Of a DNA stretch of 21,798 bases, positions 6,875 to 15,278 are shown piece by piece. The translations under genes and the position numbers were made by a program. The stretch spans positions 1 to 21,798 of the forward strand of contig JAEHCT010000002.1 in assembly GCA_020697635.1 (NCBI GenBank), read 5' to 3'. Origin of the DNA: Candidatus Bathyarchaeota archaeon. GTDB taxonomy: Archaea; Thermoproteota; Bathyarchaeia; TCS64. The notes beneath the pieces are model-generated. The model searched no databases, was not told the DNA's origin, and saw nothing but the letters and a program-made list of their open reading frames with translations. How positions within the stretch are numbered: position 1 is the first letter of the stretch; every line of letters starts with the position of its first letter.

Positions 6875-7480
6875 TTGACTCAGGAGGATGGAGAGTACCT
6901 CGTACGCCTCGCGAGGAAGGAGATCGAGGCGCGTCTGGGATTAACCCGTGAGCCGGATACAGGCAACGCGCCCGAGGTGACCGAGACCATGTGCGGCGTC
7001 TTCGTCACCCTCAACAAGCTGGAGGGATCGGGGTACAGGCTCAGGGGCTGCATCGGTTACCCCTACCCGGTTAAGGATCTGCTGACGGCCGTGAGAGAAT
7101 CGGCTCTGAACGCTGCCTTCGATGACCCTAGGTTCCCCCCGGTCTCAAAGAACGAGGTGGACAGCATCTTGGTGGAGGTGAGCGTCCTTACGCCGCCTGA
7201 AACGATAAAAGTCGAGCACCCACAGGATATCCCGGGGGAAGTCGTGGTGGGGCGCGACGGCCTGATCATAAGCAGAGGCTACAGGAGGGGGCTCCTGCTG
7301 CCACAGGTTGCAGTGGAGTGGGGCTGGGACAGCGAGGAGTTCTTAGCCCAGTGCTGCTACAAGGCCGGGCTGCCCCCCGACTCCTGGCTCCTGGACGGTA
7401 CAGAGGTACAGAGGTTCCAGGCCATCATATACTCCGAGGACTCTCCGAGAGGAAGAGCGTCGAGACACGAGTTAAGCTAA
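6875..7480 (+). CDS. AMMECR1 family protein
   Basis: The 201-residue sequence fits the AMMECR1 (COG2078, TIGR00296) family, widely conserved in archaea and eukaryotes and without an established biochemical role. The signature segment LRGCIGYPYPVKDLL is at about residues 57-71, and DDPRFPPVSKNEVD follows at about 84-97, then SRGYRRGLLLPQVAVEWGW near 134-152. Length is normal. The start is TTG at 6875; the other in-frame starts upstream are blocked by a stop, and AAAGGTG at about 6852 lies rather far away. A TTTATAAG box at 6821-6828, inside the end of the Mut7-C gene, may drive it. Confidence 0.93.
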   Translation: MTQEDGEYLVRLARKEIEARLGLTREPDTGNAPEVTETMCGVFVTLNKLEGSGYRLRGCIGYPYPVKDLLTAVRESALNAAFDDPRFPPVSKNEVDSILVEVSVLTPPETIKVEHPQDIPGEVVVGRDGLIISRGYRRGLLLPQVAVEWGWDSEEFLAQCCYKAGLPPDSWLLDGTEVQRFQAIIYSEDSPRGRASRHELS

Positions 7481-7493
7481 AGGACGGTCACAG

Positions 7494-8684
7494 TTGGACG
7501 GCTTAGAGGGTTCCCGAATATACTTCAGCCCATGTGGGATAGGGTTCGGTCACGTCAGCAGGAGCGTCTCCATCGCCGAGGAGGTGGTCCGGAGGGGGGG
7601 AGAGGTTATCTTCTCCACTTACCTCGAGGCGGTGGACTACGTCAGCAAGTTCGGGTTTCCCGTGTTGTCTGCTCCCCCCATCCAGATGGAGAACGATCCC
7701 ACCGGAAGTATAGACCTCAAGTCCTCCACCATAGAGCAGGGCATCACTGCTTTTCCGACGCTGCTTGAACAGGTCCGGTTCGAGATCCAGAGCATGAAGG
7801 CGTTCGACGCCGACATAGTGTTCAGCGACACGAGGGTATCCAGCATCATCGCGGGGAGGCTGCTCAAGATACCCGTGGTCCTCCTTCTTAACCAGTTCCT
7901 GCCGAGGGTGCCGAGGGTGAAGGACACCAACTTCTTCAGGGTCCTCGACGGGACCGTGCTCACCATTCTCGGGCGGACGTGGGCACTCAGCGACATAATA
8001 GTGATCCCAGACTTCCCTGAGCCCTACACGATCAGCCTCGACAGCCTGAGGATGCCGCGGAGAGTCGGGGCGCGGGTGAGGCTGGTCGGTTCCATACTGC
8101 AGGAGAAGCCTGAGGAAAACACCAACTCGCATGAGATCAGGGAGAGGCTGGGGGTGAGGGAGGGCCAGCGTCTGGTATACGCGGGGATAAGTGGACCCCG
8201 CGCTGAGAGGGAGCCCCTCATCAGGTTGCTCGAGCCCATATTCGCCAAGTTCCCGGACGGGTACCGTATCATCATGTCCATGGGGGCCCCCCACGGCGGC
8301 TCGGACCCGATCGAGAGAGGCGCTTTGACCATGATTCCGTGGCTGGAGAACAGGTTCGAGTACCTGAACGCGTGTGACCTCGTTATCAGCCGCGGCGGAC
8401 ATGAGACCATAATGCAGAGCATCTGTTACAGTAAGCCTTCTGTCATAATCCCGGTCCCCAGACACCCCGAGCAGTACGGCAATGCGAGGAGGGCTATGGA
8501 GCTCGGTGTCGCAACGGCGATACATCAGAGGGACATAGATGGGGATAGTCTCGTGGCCATAGTGGACAAGATGGTCGGGAGTAGAAGGTACAAGCGGTTT
8601 CTGGATGACATAAACTCCAAGGAGCATCTCGGCGACGGCATCGGGAACACCTTGGACGTGATAGACGAGATGCTTCACCTGTAG
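7494..8684 (+). CDS. GT-B glycosyltransferase (MurG/GT28-like)
   Basis: This 396-residue protein has the two-lobed arrangement of GT-B enzymes. The N-terminal acceptor loop is FSPCGIGFGHVSRSVSIAE at about residues 11-29. The C-terminal nucleotide-sugar site is DLVISRGGHETIMQSICYSKPSVIIPVPRHPEQYGNA at about residues 296-332, matching the GGxxT/E...P pattern of MurG-like enzymes. It likely transfers a sugar from a nucleotide donor, perhaps onto a lipid or glycan of the archaeal envelope, but the substrates cannot be told from sequence. It starts with TTG at 7494, nine bases after AAAGGA, and begins 13 bases after the AMMECR1 stop, suggesting an operon. No signal peptide or membrane helix is evident. 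Confidence 0.87.
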   Translation: MDGLEGSRIYFSPCGIGFGHVSRSVSIAEEVVRRGGEVIFSTYLEAVDYVSKFGFPVLSAPPIQMENDPTGSIDLKSSTIEQGITAFPTLLEQVRFEIQSMKAFDADIVFSDTRVSSIIAGRLLKIPVVLLLNQFLPRVPRVKDTNFFRVLDGTVLTILGRTWALSDIIVIPDFPEPYTISLDSLRMPRRVGARVRLVGSILQEKPEENTNSHEIRERLGVREGQRLVYAGISGPRAEREPLIRLLEPIFAKFPDGYRIIMSMGAPHGGSDPIERGALTMIPWLENRFEYLNACDLVISRGGHETIMQSICYSKPSVIIPVPRHPEQYGNARRAMELGVATAIHQRDIDGDSLVAIVDKMVGSRRYKRFLDDINSKEHLGDGIGNTLDVIDEMLHL

Positions 8685-8726
8685 ACCTCGAATGTATTAA
8701 ATCGTTGATCGAGGCTTCTTTGGGGC

Positions 8727-9035
8727 ATGGACTACCACTACGCAAAGGAACGGGACCCTAAGGTCAATGCGTACTTCGACAAGGAGGTAATGGAGGCCTT
8801 CATGGATTGGAACAGCAAGGTGATGGCTCCCGGCAAATTAGATAAGAAGACCAAGGAGCTCGTCGCCGTGGCCTGCACCTACATGACCCGATGCCCATAC
8901 TGCATCGAGGGCCACGCGAAGGCCGCCATCGAGGCGGGGGCGACCAAGGAGGAGCTCGCCGAGGTAATACAGATCGCCATGGCGTTAGCAGCCGGCGCAA
9001 GGATCGCCCACAGGAACTTCGCGTTAGACGTCTAA
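8727..9035 (+). CDS. AhpD-like carboxymuconolactone decarboxylase family protein
   Basis: The 102-residue protein has the family core: KTKELVAVACTYMTRCPYC (about residues 41-59), with the redox pair C56-x-x-C59 and the following histidine H63, then helix AGATKEELAEVIQIAMALAAGA. Members with this CxxC...H arrangement act as small disulfide-exchange or peroxidase-partner proteins, whereas true carboxymuconolactone decarboxylases lack it. A redox role is therefore more likely. A TATTAAAT box about 25-32 bases upstream of the ATG predicts a leaderless transcript. It is separate from the glycosyltransferase gene by 42 bases. Confidence 0.92.
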   Translation: MDYHYAKERDPKVNAYFDKEVMEAFMDWNSKVMAPGKLDKKTKELVAVACTYMTRCPYCIEGHAKAAIEAGATKEELAEVIQIAMALAAGARIAHRNFALDV

Positions 9036-9042
9036 CGACGAA

Positions 9043-9303
9043 CTATTTCTGTGACAGGTTCTTCAGCCACTGTTCGCCGACGCCAGCAGCTTCAGTATCG
9101 GATATCCCGGCGCCCTCGGCGACGCCGTAGCACTCCTCGACGTAGCGGTCTGGGCTGACTCTGAGATTCATTCTATCTGGCTTCAGGACGTCTTTGCCTT
9201 GGTTGAAGAATCCGTCCGCCATCTCGATCTCGCTGAGTATATGAATGATTCCTGGCTTCTCGACGCGTCCTCTCGCACTCCCCTGCTCGCGTGGGGTGAT
9301 CAT
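9043..9303 (-). CDS. Small hypothetical protein
   Basis: I do not recognise this 86-residue reading frame. It shows good G/C preference at third codon positions throughout its second half (from EMADGFF onward), which is unlike a chance frame. It is followed by the convergent AhpD-like gene eight bases away. GTTTAAAA at 9324-9331 forms a TATA-like box about 21-28 bases before the ATG at 9303. An internal ATG at the EMADGFF position is an alternative start. No metal-binding cysteines or membrane segments are present. Confidence 0.5.
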   Translation of the reverse strand: MITPREQGSARGRVEKPGIIHILSEIEMADGFFNQGKDVLKPDRMNLRVSPDRYVEECYGVAEGAGISDTEAAGVGEQWLKNLSQK

Positions 9304-9338
9304 GGACTCAGTGTATGTGCTTAGTTTAAAATGTTGAA

Positions 9339-12188
9339 TTATTTGTCGTCCCAGTACTGCCGTGTCTTCATGTACTGTATCTTGGCTTTGAGGAGGTCCT
9401 TGTAGAACTCCTCGTCGCTACGGTGCATGCGGCTGAGCACCTGGTACGAGGTGACGGGGCCGACGCCGTAAACCATGAGAGCCTCCACCGCCTTCCTACC
9501 GTAGCTCAGCACCATGTCCGCGGTCTTCCTGCCATGGACCAGCTGGTCCATGTCGTCGCCGAACAGTTCCTCCCCCTCCTTCCAGCGTCTGAGCAGCCCC
9601 TGGAAGTGCTCGGGGCTCTGATGGCGCCGCATCATGGCGAGGAGGCCGCTGCCACAGTTACCGCACCTAGGGTGGTCGTCCATCTCCCTTATCCGGACCC
9701 GGGTGTGCCACTCGCCGCAGTTTACGCAAGCTAGGTTGACGCTGCGGCTCTCGATGCTCTGCTTCATGTACTGGAGCTGATCCGCTATGGTGGCGTCTGT
9801 GGCCATGAGCTCCTCGACGTCGGCGTACTTCTCAAGTATGTGTCGGGCGAGCACGCTGGGCTCGGACACCGTCTTCACCTCAACCGAGATACTCCCATCA
9901 GCGATCCCTCGGATCGTCTCCTTGACTCCAGGGAGGTCCAGTTTCTCCTGGTATGCCTCCCGCAGGGTCTCCTTGTAGATGGGCGTGTCCTTGAACCTGT
10001 AGTAGAGGTTCTCTATGCGGTCGGGGCCCATGATCTTGCCGCGGGGAAGGACGCCGAACCTCTCGGCGATGAACTTCATCTTGTAGCCGAATGGGAACCT
10101 GGCCTCCATGAATTCCATGAGGAGCCTGTCCGCCTCCGTCTCCGTTAGACCCATAATGAGCTTCTCGACGCGCCCCACTTCCTCCTTGTTGAGCTTGTTG
10201 GGGGCCTCGATGAGTATCCTGTAGGTGTCGTTCCACCACGCGTATATGAGCTCCATCTCGCTGAGCGCGGCGTCGAGTATTGCGCCTAGGGCCCTGTTGA
10301 GGTTCTCGCCGTGGGTGCTGTGGATTACCATGTACCTGTCGTAGACCTCGAGGACGAGGTTGTCGGGGCTTGGCAGGGGGACACCCGACTTTATATGCGC
10401 CTCGGTTTCTCTGGCGACCTCAGCTAGGCTATTCACGTCGGCGTCCAGTGATTCCGCCATTTCACTTAACGTACCACTTCGCGTAGCCTCGATTATTTCT
10501 TCGCGTAGCCTCCCGCCCTCCTCGGCCACGTCCCTTGAGACGGGGATGAGCTCGCCATCCCAGCCGGGGAGAGCGCCGAGAGGGTCCGTGCTGGGGAGCG
10601 CATGGAGCACGCCTCGCTCCTCGTCTATCTGGAGTATCCGCCAGACGCGGCCGCGGAGGATGACGTTCAGGCCGACGCGGGCCCGAAGGCTCCAGAACTC
10701 GTCGCCAACGGTGCCCACCATCTCGTCCGTCACGGCGTTGATGAACGGGTACCTACGCTCGTCGTTTATCATGCCCAGGTTCTCGTAGTAGTATCTTCTT
10801 GCCTTACCGCGGCCCTTCAAGTTTTCTCCCTCCTTAACAATCAACCCTATCTTGTGTAGGAACTCCGTCAGCTCCTCAAGCGCCTCCAGGCTGTAGCCCC
10901 TGAACGGGTACGCCTTCGTGATCAGCTCATGGAGCTCCCTCACGCCTATGCCTTCCTCGTGGCTCAGCGTGAGCCCCGCTATCTGGTGGGTGAGCACGTC
11001 GAGGGGCTCCATGTGGACCACGGTGGGCTCAAGCTGCTTTCGCCTCGCCATCTCGCTGGTTACCACGCTCTCCAGCGCGTCCTCGCCGTACGCCGGGATG
11101 GTGACGCCTCTGCTCAAACAGCTTATCTTGTGGCCCGCCCGCCCCACCCTCTGCATGAGGGTGGAGACTTGCCGGGGGCTGAGGTACTGGATGCAGAGGT
11201 CCACCTCCCCCACGTCGATGCCGAGCTGCAGCGTGCTGGTGCAGACGATGGCCTTGAGCTCACCGGCCTTGAAGTCGTCCTCGACTCTGTGCCTCTGCTC
11301 CCGGCTCAGGCTCCCATGGTGCACCTCTATGCCCTTGTCCAGGGTCTTCAGCTTGTAGCCGAGGGCCTCGGCCTGGCCCCTGCCCTGCACGAATACGAGG
11401 GTGCTGTTATGGTCTTTTACGAGACGTCTTATCCGGTTTAGCCTCGAAGCCGCCTTGGGAGACGTGTCGATCTCGTCAGCCAGGTCGTAGTCCTCGTCGC
11501 CGGGCTCAGGGAACTCGACGTTGTAGACGTAGCTCTTGTCCACCTCGACCTCGACGATGGTGACGCGGTGGACACCGCCGAGGAACGAGGCAACGGTCTC
11601 CGGGTTGCCGACCGTGGCGCTGAGCCCGATCCTCTGGACCCTCCGTCCTGTGGCTTGTTCGAGCCTCTCCAAGCCGACGGTGAGCTGGGCTCCCCGCTTG
11701 CTCGCCGCCAGGTCGTGTATCTCGTCGACGATGATCCACCTGACTGTCTTCAAGTGTTTCCGCATGGACTTGGTGGGCAGTATCGCCTGAAGGGTCTCGG
11801 GGGTTGTTATGAGCATCTGCGGAGGCTTGGTGGACTGCCTTCGCCTCTGCTTCTGGCTGGTGTCGCCGTGCCTCACCTGGACGTCGATGCCCAGGTGGTC
11901 TGCCCAGAACATCATCCGCTTCTCGATGTCCCTGTTCAGCGCCCGCAGCGGAGTGATATAGATGATGCCTATGCCCCGCCCCGGCTCCGACCTTAGATAC
12001 ATGTCGAACACAGGTAGCAGCGCCGCCTCAGTCTTCCCGCTGGCGGTGGGGGCTACGAGGAGCACGTCCTCCCCGTCAAGTATAGGTTTAAATGCTCTCT
12101 CCTGGGGCGGCGTAGGCTCCGATATTCCCAGCATCTCTAGCCCAGACCTTATCCTTGCGTGTAGCATGTCGAAGACGCTGGGCTGCAT
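9339..12188 (-). CDS. Lhr-type DEAD/DEAH-box helicase with C-terminal zinc ribbon
   Basis: The 949-residue protein is a superfamily 2 helicase of the Lhr (large helicase-related) group, which unwinds nucleic acids by ATP-driven 3'-5' movement in repair or RNA processing. Visible motifs: Q at 29, Walker A APTASGKT (46-53), TPLRAL (79-84), TTPETL (128-133), DEIH (155-158), SAT (190-192), QLGIDVGEVDL (321-331) and QRVGRAGH (346-353). A long C-terminal region follows the helicase core. CVNC (821-824) and CGNC (842-845) make a zinc ribbon as in the archaeal aLhr2-like subset. It starts with ATG at 12188, with a TATA-like box 22-32 bases upstream. The exact cellular role in this organism is unknown. 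Confidence 0.94.
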   Translation of the reverse strand: MQPSVFDMLHARIRSGLEMLGISEPTPPQERAFKPILDGEDVLLVAPTASGKTEAALLPVFDMYLRSEPGRGIGIIYITPLRALNRDIEKRMMFWADHLGIDVQVRHGDTSQKQRRRQSTKPPQMLITTPETLQAILPTKSMRKHLKTVRWIIVDEIHDLAASKRGAQLTVGLERLEQATGRRVQRIGLSATVGNPETVASFLGGVHRVTIVEVEVDKSYVYNVEFPEPGDEDYDLADEIDTSPKAASRLNRIRRLVKDHNSTLVFVQGRGQAEALGYKLKTLDKGIEVHHGSLSREQRHRVEDDFKAGELKAIVCTSTLQLGIDVGEVDLCIQYLSPRQVSTLMQRVGRAGHKISCLSRGVTIPAYGEDALESVVTSEMARRKQLEPTVVHMEPLDVLTHQIAGLTLSHEEGIGVRELHELITKAYPFRGYSLEALEELTEFLHKIGLIVKEGENLKGRGKARRYYYENLGMINDERRYPFINAVTDEMVGTVGDEFWSLRARVGLNVILRGRVWRILQIDEERGVLHALPSTDPLGALPGWDGELIPVSRDVAEEGGRLREEIIEATRSGTLSEMAESLDADVNSLAEVARETEAHIKSGVPLPSPDNLVLEVYDRYMVIHSTHGENLNRALGAILDAALSEMELIYAWWNDTYRILIEAPNKLNKEEVGRVEKLIMGLTETEADRLLMEFMEARFPFGYKMKFIAERFGVLPRGKIMGPDRIENLYYRFKDTPIYKETLREAYQEKLDLPGVKETIRGIADGSISVEVKTVSEPSVLARHILEKYADVEELMATDATIADQLQYMKQSIESRSVNLACVNCGEWHTRVRIREMDDHPRCGNCGSGLLAMMRRHQSPEHFQGLLRRWKEGEELFGDDMDQLVHGRKTADMVLSYGRKAVEALMVYGVGPVTSYQVLSRMHRSDEEFYKDLLKAKIQYMKTRQYWDDK

Positions 12189-12209
12189 GGGTTTGATGAT
12201 GGAAAGGTG

Positions 12210-12220
12210 AAATTAAATTG
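12210..12220 (-). promoter_or_regulatory. TATA-like box for the Lhr-type helicase
   Basis: On the minus strand CAATTTAATTT lies about 22-32 bases before the ATG at 12188, predicting a leaderless message. Confidence 0.45.
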
Positions 12221-12297
12221 TATCCACTGATGCGCCTCTCGGACTCATCCCATGCTTAATCCAATGGTTTATATTCTTGCACACATCCAGACTTGAG

Positions 12298-12345
12298 ATG
12301 CCTCGTGGAGATAAATGCAAGGCATCGAGATCGACAGGTGAATGA
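12298..12345 (+). CDS. Possible leaderless 15-codon upstream ORF
   Basis: A TTTATATT box at 12268-12275 predicts transcription starting near 12298, exactly at an ATG opening a 15-residue frame (MPRGDKCKASRSTGE). Its TGA at 12343-12345 overlaps the ATG at 12342 of the following zinc-finger gene (ATGA). It might be a leader peptide coupling translation to the next gene. It is short and could be chance. Confidence 0.3.
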   Translation: MPRGDKCKASRSTGE

Positions 12346-12350
12346 TAGGA

Positions 12351-12533
12351 ATGCCAGATTGTGAGGTATGTGGGGCGCAGCGCGTAAAGGCCTACAAGTG
12401 TAAGGATTGTGGAGTGACCTTCTGTGTGAGGTGCGGCAAGTCCCATAAGAGTCTATGTAACGAATGTCTGTCAAAAGGCGCTAAGAGCTCTCCCTTGAGC
12501 TTTATAACCGGGCTTTTCGGCGGCAAAAAGTAA
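12351..12533 (+). CDS. Small cysteine-rich zinc-finger protein
   Basis: The 60-residue protein holds four CxxC pairs: CEVC (4-7), CKDC (17-20), CVRC (25-28) and CNEC (36-39), enough for two zinc sites in the manner of LIM, B-box or FYVE-like cross-brace fingers. A glycine-rich C-terminus (SFITGLFGGKK) follows. I prefer the ATG at 12351 because AGGTGA lies nine bases upstream. The in-frame ATG at 12342 is too near that site but could be used by coupling to a short upstream ORF. Function is unknown; a nucleic-acid or protein-binding role is the usual guess for such proteins. Confidence 0.75.
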   Translation: MPDCEVCGAQRVKAYKCKDCGVTFCVRCGKSHKSLCNECLSKGAKSSPLSFITGLFGGKK

Positions 12534-12593
12534 TTCGTTCAACTACTTTTTCAGATATCCTTTTTAGTTAATAATATGGGTACAGCGTTTCTG

Positions 12594-13103
12594 CTATTCC
12601 AGTAACTTTCTGAGCTTCTTTGCGGTCACCTTGGCGGCGACAGCGCAGGTCTTGGGGCACCCGTCGTCGCCGTGGCCTCCCGCCTCAAGGAACAGCGGAT
12701 AATCCTCGGGGTTGTTCAGGTTGAAGCTCCGTCCGTAGATGCGCTCCTGGATGTCGCGGCAGATGGTCGAGCCCAGAGGCTTGTCGAAACCGAACTCATC
12801 CTCGAGCCTCTTCTTGAACTCGTCGACGATCTCGTTGGCGGGCTTCATTGCGTCCCTGTAGGCCTGGGTGTCGCGGATGTCGTCTCGTCCACAGACCAGC
12901 CCCAAGGCCATGAGGCCTCCCAGCAATGCACCGCAGGTCTCACCCCTCCGGGCTACGCCTCCGCTGAGGACGGTGGCGGCCCGGAAGCTCTCCTGACTCC
13001 CTATGTCGAAGGCCTCCTGCAGGGCGAGGAGAACGCTCTGGCTGCAGCCGCTGTACCTGTCGTACTCCAGCGCCTTGGCGCCTATTGACTCGATGTCTGC
13101 CAT
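12594..13103 (-). CDS. C_GCAxxG_C_C family redox protein
   Basis: The 169-residue protein matches the C_GCAxxG_C_C family, named for its spaced cysteines and thought to bind a metal or be redox-active. Visible are SGCSQSV at 19-23 (C20), GETCGALLGGLMALGL at 54-69 (C57), C115 in STICRDI and C149/C153 in CPKTC. The glycine-rich helix after C57 is typical. It starts one base after the M24 peptidase stop (TGA, G, ATG), with GGTGAG five bases upstream, so the two are translationally coupled. That link suggests a shared process, not yet known. Confidence 0.9.
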   Translation of the reverse strand: MADIESIGAKALEYDRYSGCSQSVLLALQEAFDIGSQESFRAATVLSGGVARRGETCGALLGGLMALGLVCGRDDIRDTQAYRDAMKPANEIVDEFKKRLEDEFGFDKPLGSTICRDIQERIYGRSFNLNNPEDYPLFLEAGGHGDDGCPKTCAVAAKVTAKKLRKLLE

Positions 13104-13104
13104 C

Positions 13105-14391
13105 TCAACTCACCAGGTGCAGCCTCTTCTGGCGGCCGGCAAGGAACACGAGCTCGTCTCCCGTCCACCACGCGTCTTGCTCCAGGCTCATACGGACCTC
13201 CTGGCCGCTCCACTCGGGCACCTCGCGCTTGGCGTTGAGCTCTATGGCGTAACAGGTGTCGGGGTGCAGCGGATGGTCTCCTCTGCCGGGTACGCCGTCT
13301 TGCTGATCCCAGAGGCCTATGGTGGGACCGGCGGCGTGGCCGTGGACGCCTATGGGATGCGTGTATATGCTGGGGTTGAGGCCCGCCTTCTTGGCGTTTC
13401 CCAAGGCCTTCGCTAGTATCGTGTTGCCTGTTCGCCCTGTTTTCATGGCGTCGGCGTGGAAGTCCTGTAGCTTGTTGGCGTCCGTGAGGGCGTCTTTGAG
13501 GCCTTGGGGAGCGTCAGCCTCGCCGTGCCGGAGCACGTAGGCGTTCTGCTGTACGTCTGTGGCGAGGCCAAGGTAGTAGAACCCGACGTCGCAGTGGAGG
13601 AGGTCGCCGCGCATGATTGTTTTACGTTTCTCCTTGTCGTCGTGCTTGACGTCGTTGCCCTGGAGGTCCACTGTGGCGGGGAACCACATCTCTACGCCCA
13701 GGCCCAGCATCTTCTGCCTTATCCACCACTGGACGTCCTCGTTGGTGGTGACCCCCGGCGTTATGACCTTGCTGCTGAACGCCTCCTGTATGATGGCGTG
13801 GGTGAGCTCCACGAGCATGGGGTAGGCCTCGAGCTCCTCGGGTACGCGAGTCTCGAGCCACCTGACGCAGAGTTTCTCGGCCGAGATGAGGCGTTCGCTC
13901 AGGTTGCCTAAGGCGTCCACGAGTTGCGTGTACTCTCCGTGGGTTAGGCCGTCGCCGAAGGCCCACGTGTTGCCGACGTTGATGCCTATGGTCTTGGGGT
14001 CCCTCTCCCTGATGAGGCGGGCGAGGCACTGGTGCTGCTCCTCCTTCTCGGGGTCCCAGACTCCCTCGTAGAAGTCGCCGAACCCGTACCTGTAGACGGC
14101 GAGCCTGTCCACCTTGTCCGGCTTCCCATGTAGCAGTAGGATGGTGCGCCGCCTGGCGTAGAGGTTGGGCTCGGGGAGGAGGCTCATTATGACGGGGTCC
14201 TCGTTGTACTCACGGGCGACGACTATCCACATCTCGACGCCGCACTCGTCCATGAGCTTGGGCAGCAGCGTCTCCAGCCGCTTCCTGAGCCAACCGTTAT
14301 AGACCTCCATGCGCTGGCGGAGGGGCAGGATCTTCTGCCGGTACGTATCCGCCCCAGGGTTTGTGTAGGGCGGGAAAAGCTGATCGTCCAT
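13105..14391 (-). CDS. M24 family metallopeptidase (Xaa-Pro peptidase-like)
   Basis: The 428-residue protein has the two-domain creatinase/prolidase form: an N-terminal creatinase-type domain and a C-terminal pita-bread catalytic domain. The five expected metal ligands are visible: D268 (HCDVG), D279 (ATDVQ), H345 (THPIGVHGH), E384 (IELN) and E404 (SLEQ). Such enzymes cleave next to proline or act on related amides, in the cytoplasm; no signal peptide is present. It is upstream of, and coupled to, the C_GCAxxG_C_C gene. A TATA-like box at 14414-14425 predicts a leaderless ATG at 14391. Exact substrate is unknown. Confidence 0.92.
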   Translation of the reverse strand: MDDQLFPPYTNPGADTYRQKILPLRQRMEVYNGWLRKRLETLLPKLMDECGVEMWIVVAREYNEDPVIMSLLPEPNLYARRRTILLLHGKPDKVDRLAVYRYGFGDFYEGVWDPEKEEQHQCLARLIRERDPKTIGINVGNTWAFGDGLTHGEYTQLVDALGNLSERLISAEKLCVRWLETRVPEELEAYPMLVELTHAIIQEAFSSKVITPGVTTNEDVQWWIRQKMLGLGVEMWFPATVDLQGNDVKHDDKEKRKTIMRGDLLHCDVGFYYLGLATDVQQNAYVLRHGEADAPQGLKDALTDANKLQDFHADAMKTGRTGNTILAKALGNAKKAGLNPSIYTHPIGVHGHAAGPTIGLWDQQDGVPGRGDHPLHPDTCYAIELNAKREVPEWSGQEVRMSLEQDAWWTGDELVFLAGRQKRLHLVS

Positions 14392-14413
14392 GAAGTATAG
14401 TTTGCTCCTACAT

Positions 14414-14425
14414 CATATAATTAAT
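14414..14425 (-). promoter_or_regulatory. TATA-like box for the M24 peptidase gene
   Basis: On the minus strand GATTAATTATATG lies about 23-34 bases before the ATG at 14391. It sits in the divergent spacer shared with the flavodoxin-ferredoxin gene. Confidence 0.45.
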
Positions 14426-14478
14426 CAGTCATTTATCTACTCGATATCTTTTACCGTGTCGGGGCCACCTCTTAGTTC

Positions 14479-15261
14479 ATGAATATTGGGAGGCTTAAGC
14501 TGGTCTACTTCTCGCCTACCGGCACCTCCAAGAAGACTGTAGAGGCCGTCGCGAAGGGAATCGGCGTCAAATACAGCCACATCGACCTGACGATGCCGGA
14601 AGCGAGGAAGCACCGCTTCGAGGTGGACGAGCTCGCCATCATAGCCGCCCCAGTCTACGGCGGACGCATCCCACCCACCGCGGCCGAAAGGTTGAGGAGG
14701 CTCGAGGGCGACGCAACACCGGCGGTCGTCGTCGCCGTCTACGGGAACAGGGCCTACGAGGACGCGCTGCTGGAGCTCAGGGACGTCGCGGTGGAGAGGG
14801 GGTTCAAGCCGGTGGCCGGCGCGGTCTTCATAGGTGAGCACAGCTACGACACGCCGGAGACGCCCATAGCCACGGGGCGGCCAGACGAGGCTGACTTGGA
14901 GAAAGCCGAGGAGTTCGGCTCGAAGGTAAAGGCAAAGCTGGACGGGTTTACTAGGATACCTGAGCTGGCGGTCCCGGGCAACAGGCCGTACAAGGAGCGA
15001 AGAGTCGTGGAGCCCCGTAGCCCCGAGACCGACCCCGGCACTTGTATACTGTGCGGCATGTGCGCCAGGGTCTGCCCCACGGGGGTGGTGACGGTGTCCG
15101 ACGCCGTCGAGACGGAAAAAGTAGGATGCATATCGTGCACCGCATGCGTCAAGAACTGCCCGACGGGTGCGCGTCACTGGGAGGACGAGGGCGTGAAGAG
15201 GGTGGCCGCGTGGCTGAACGCCAACTACAGCGCTAGAAGGGAGCCCGAGTTCTTCCTCTAA
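14479..15261 (+). CDS. Flavodoxin-ferredoxin fusion (EFR1-like)
   Basis: This 260-residue protein joins an N-terminal flavodoxin-like domain to a C-terminal two-cluster ferredoxin. The FMN phosphate loop is SPTGTSKKT at about residues 12-20, and APVYGGRIPPTAAERL at about 57-72 fits the second FMN loop. The ferredoxin has two [4Fe-4S] motifs: C189, C192, C195, C199P and C217, C220, C223, C227P. It probably carries low-potential electrons between metabolic enzymes in the cytoplasm. It starts with ATG at 14479 and is divergent from the M24 gene. The partner enzyme is not evident. Confidence 0.93.
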   Translation: MNIGRLKLVYFSPTGTSKKTVEAVAKGIGVKYSHIDLTMPEARKHRFEVDELAIIAAPVYGGRIPPTAAERLRRLEGDATPAVVVAVYGNRAYEDALLELRDVAVERGFKPVAGAVFIGEHSYDTPETPIATGRPDEADLEKAEEFGSKVKAKLDGFTRIPELAVPGNRPYKERRVVEPRSPETDPGTCILCGMCARVCPTGVVTVSDAVETEKVGCISCTACVKNCPTGARHWEDEGVKRVAAWLNANYSARREPEFFL

Positions 15262-15271
15262 CCGTTTTTTT
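15262..15271 (+). terminator. T-run after the flavodoxin-ferredoxin gene
   Basis: CCGTTTTTTT directly after the stop codon is the kind of T-run that ends archaeal transcripts. Opposed A-runs at 15374-15379 and 15384-15390 serve the converging M19 gene, so the spacer has terminators for both strands. Confidence 0.5.
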
Positions 15272-15278
15272 AATCAAG

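Noticed and set aside
7503..8678. Long minus-strand frame of 391 residues opposite the glycosyltransferase
   Set aside because: High GC content makes long antisense frames common; its residues (rich in H, P, R) match no family, while the plus strand has clear GT-B motifs.
10470..10515. Direct repeat CTTCGCGTAGCCTC in the helicase gene
   Set aside because: Two short copies within a coding region that stays in frame look like chance or repeated residues, not a repeat element.
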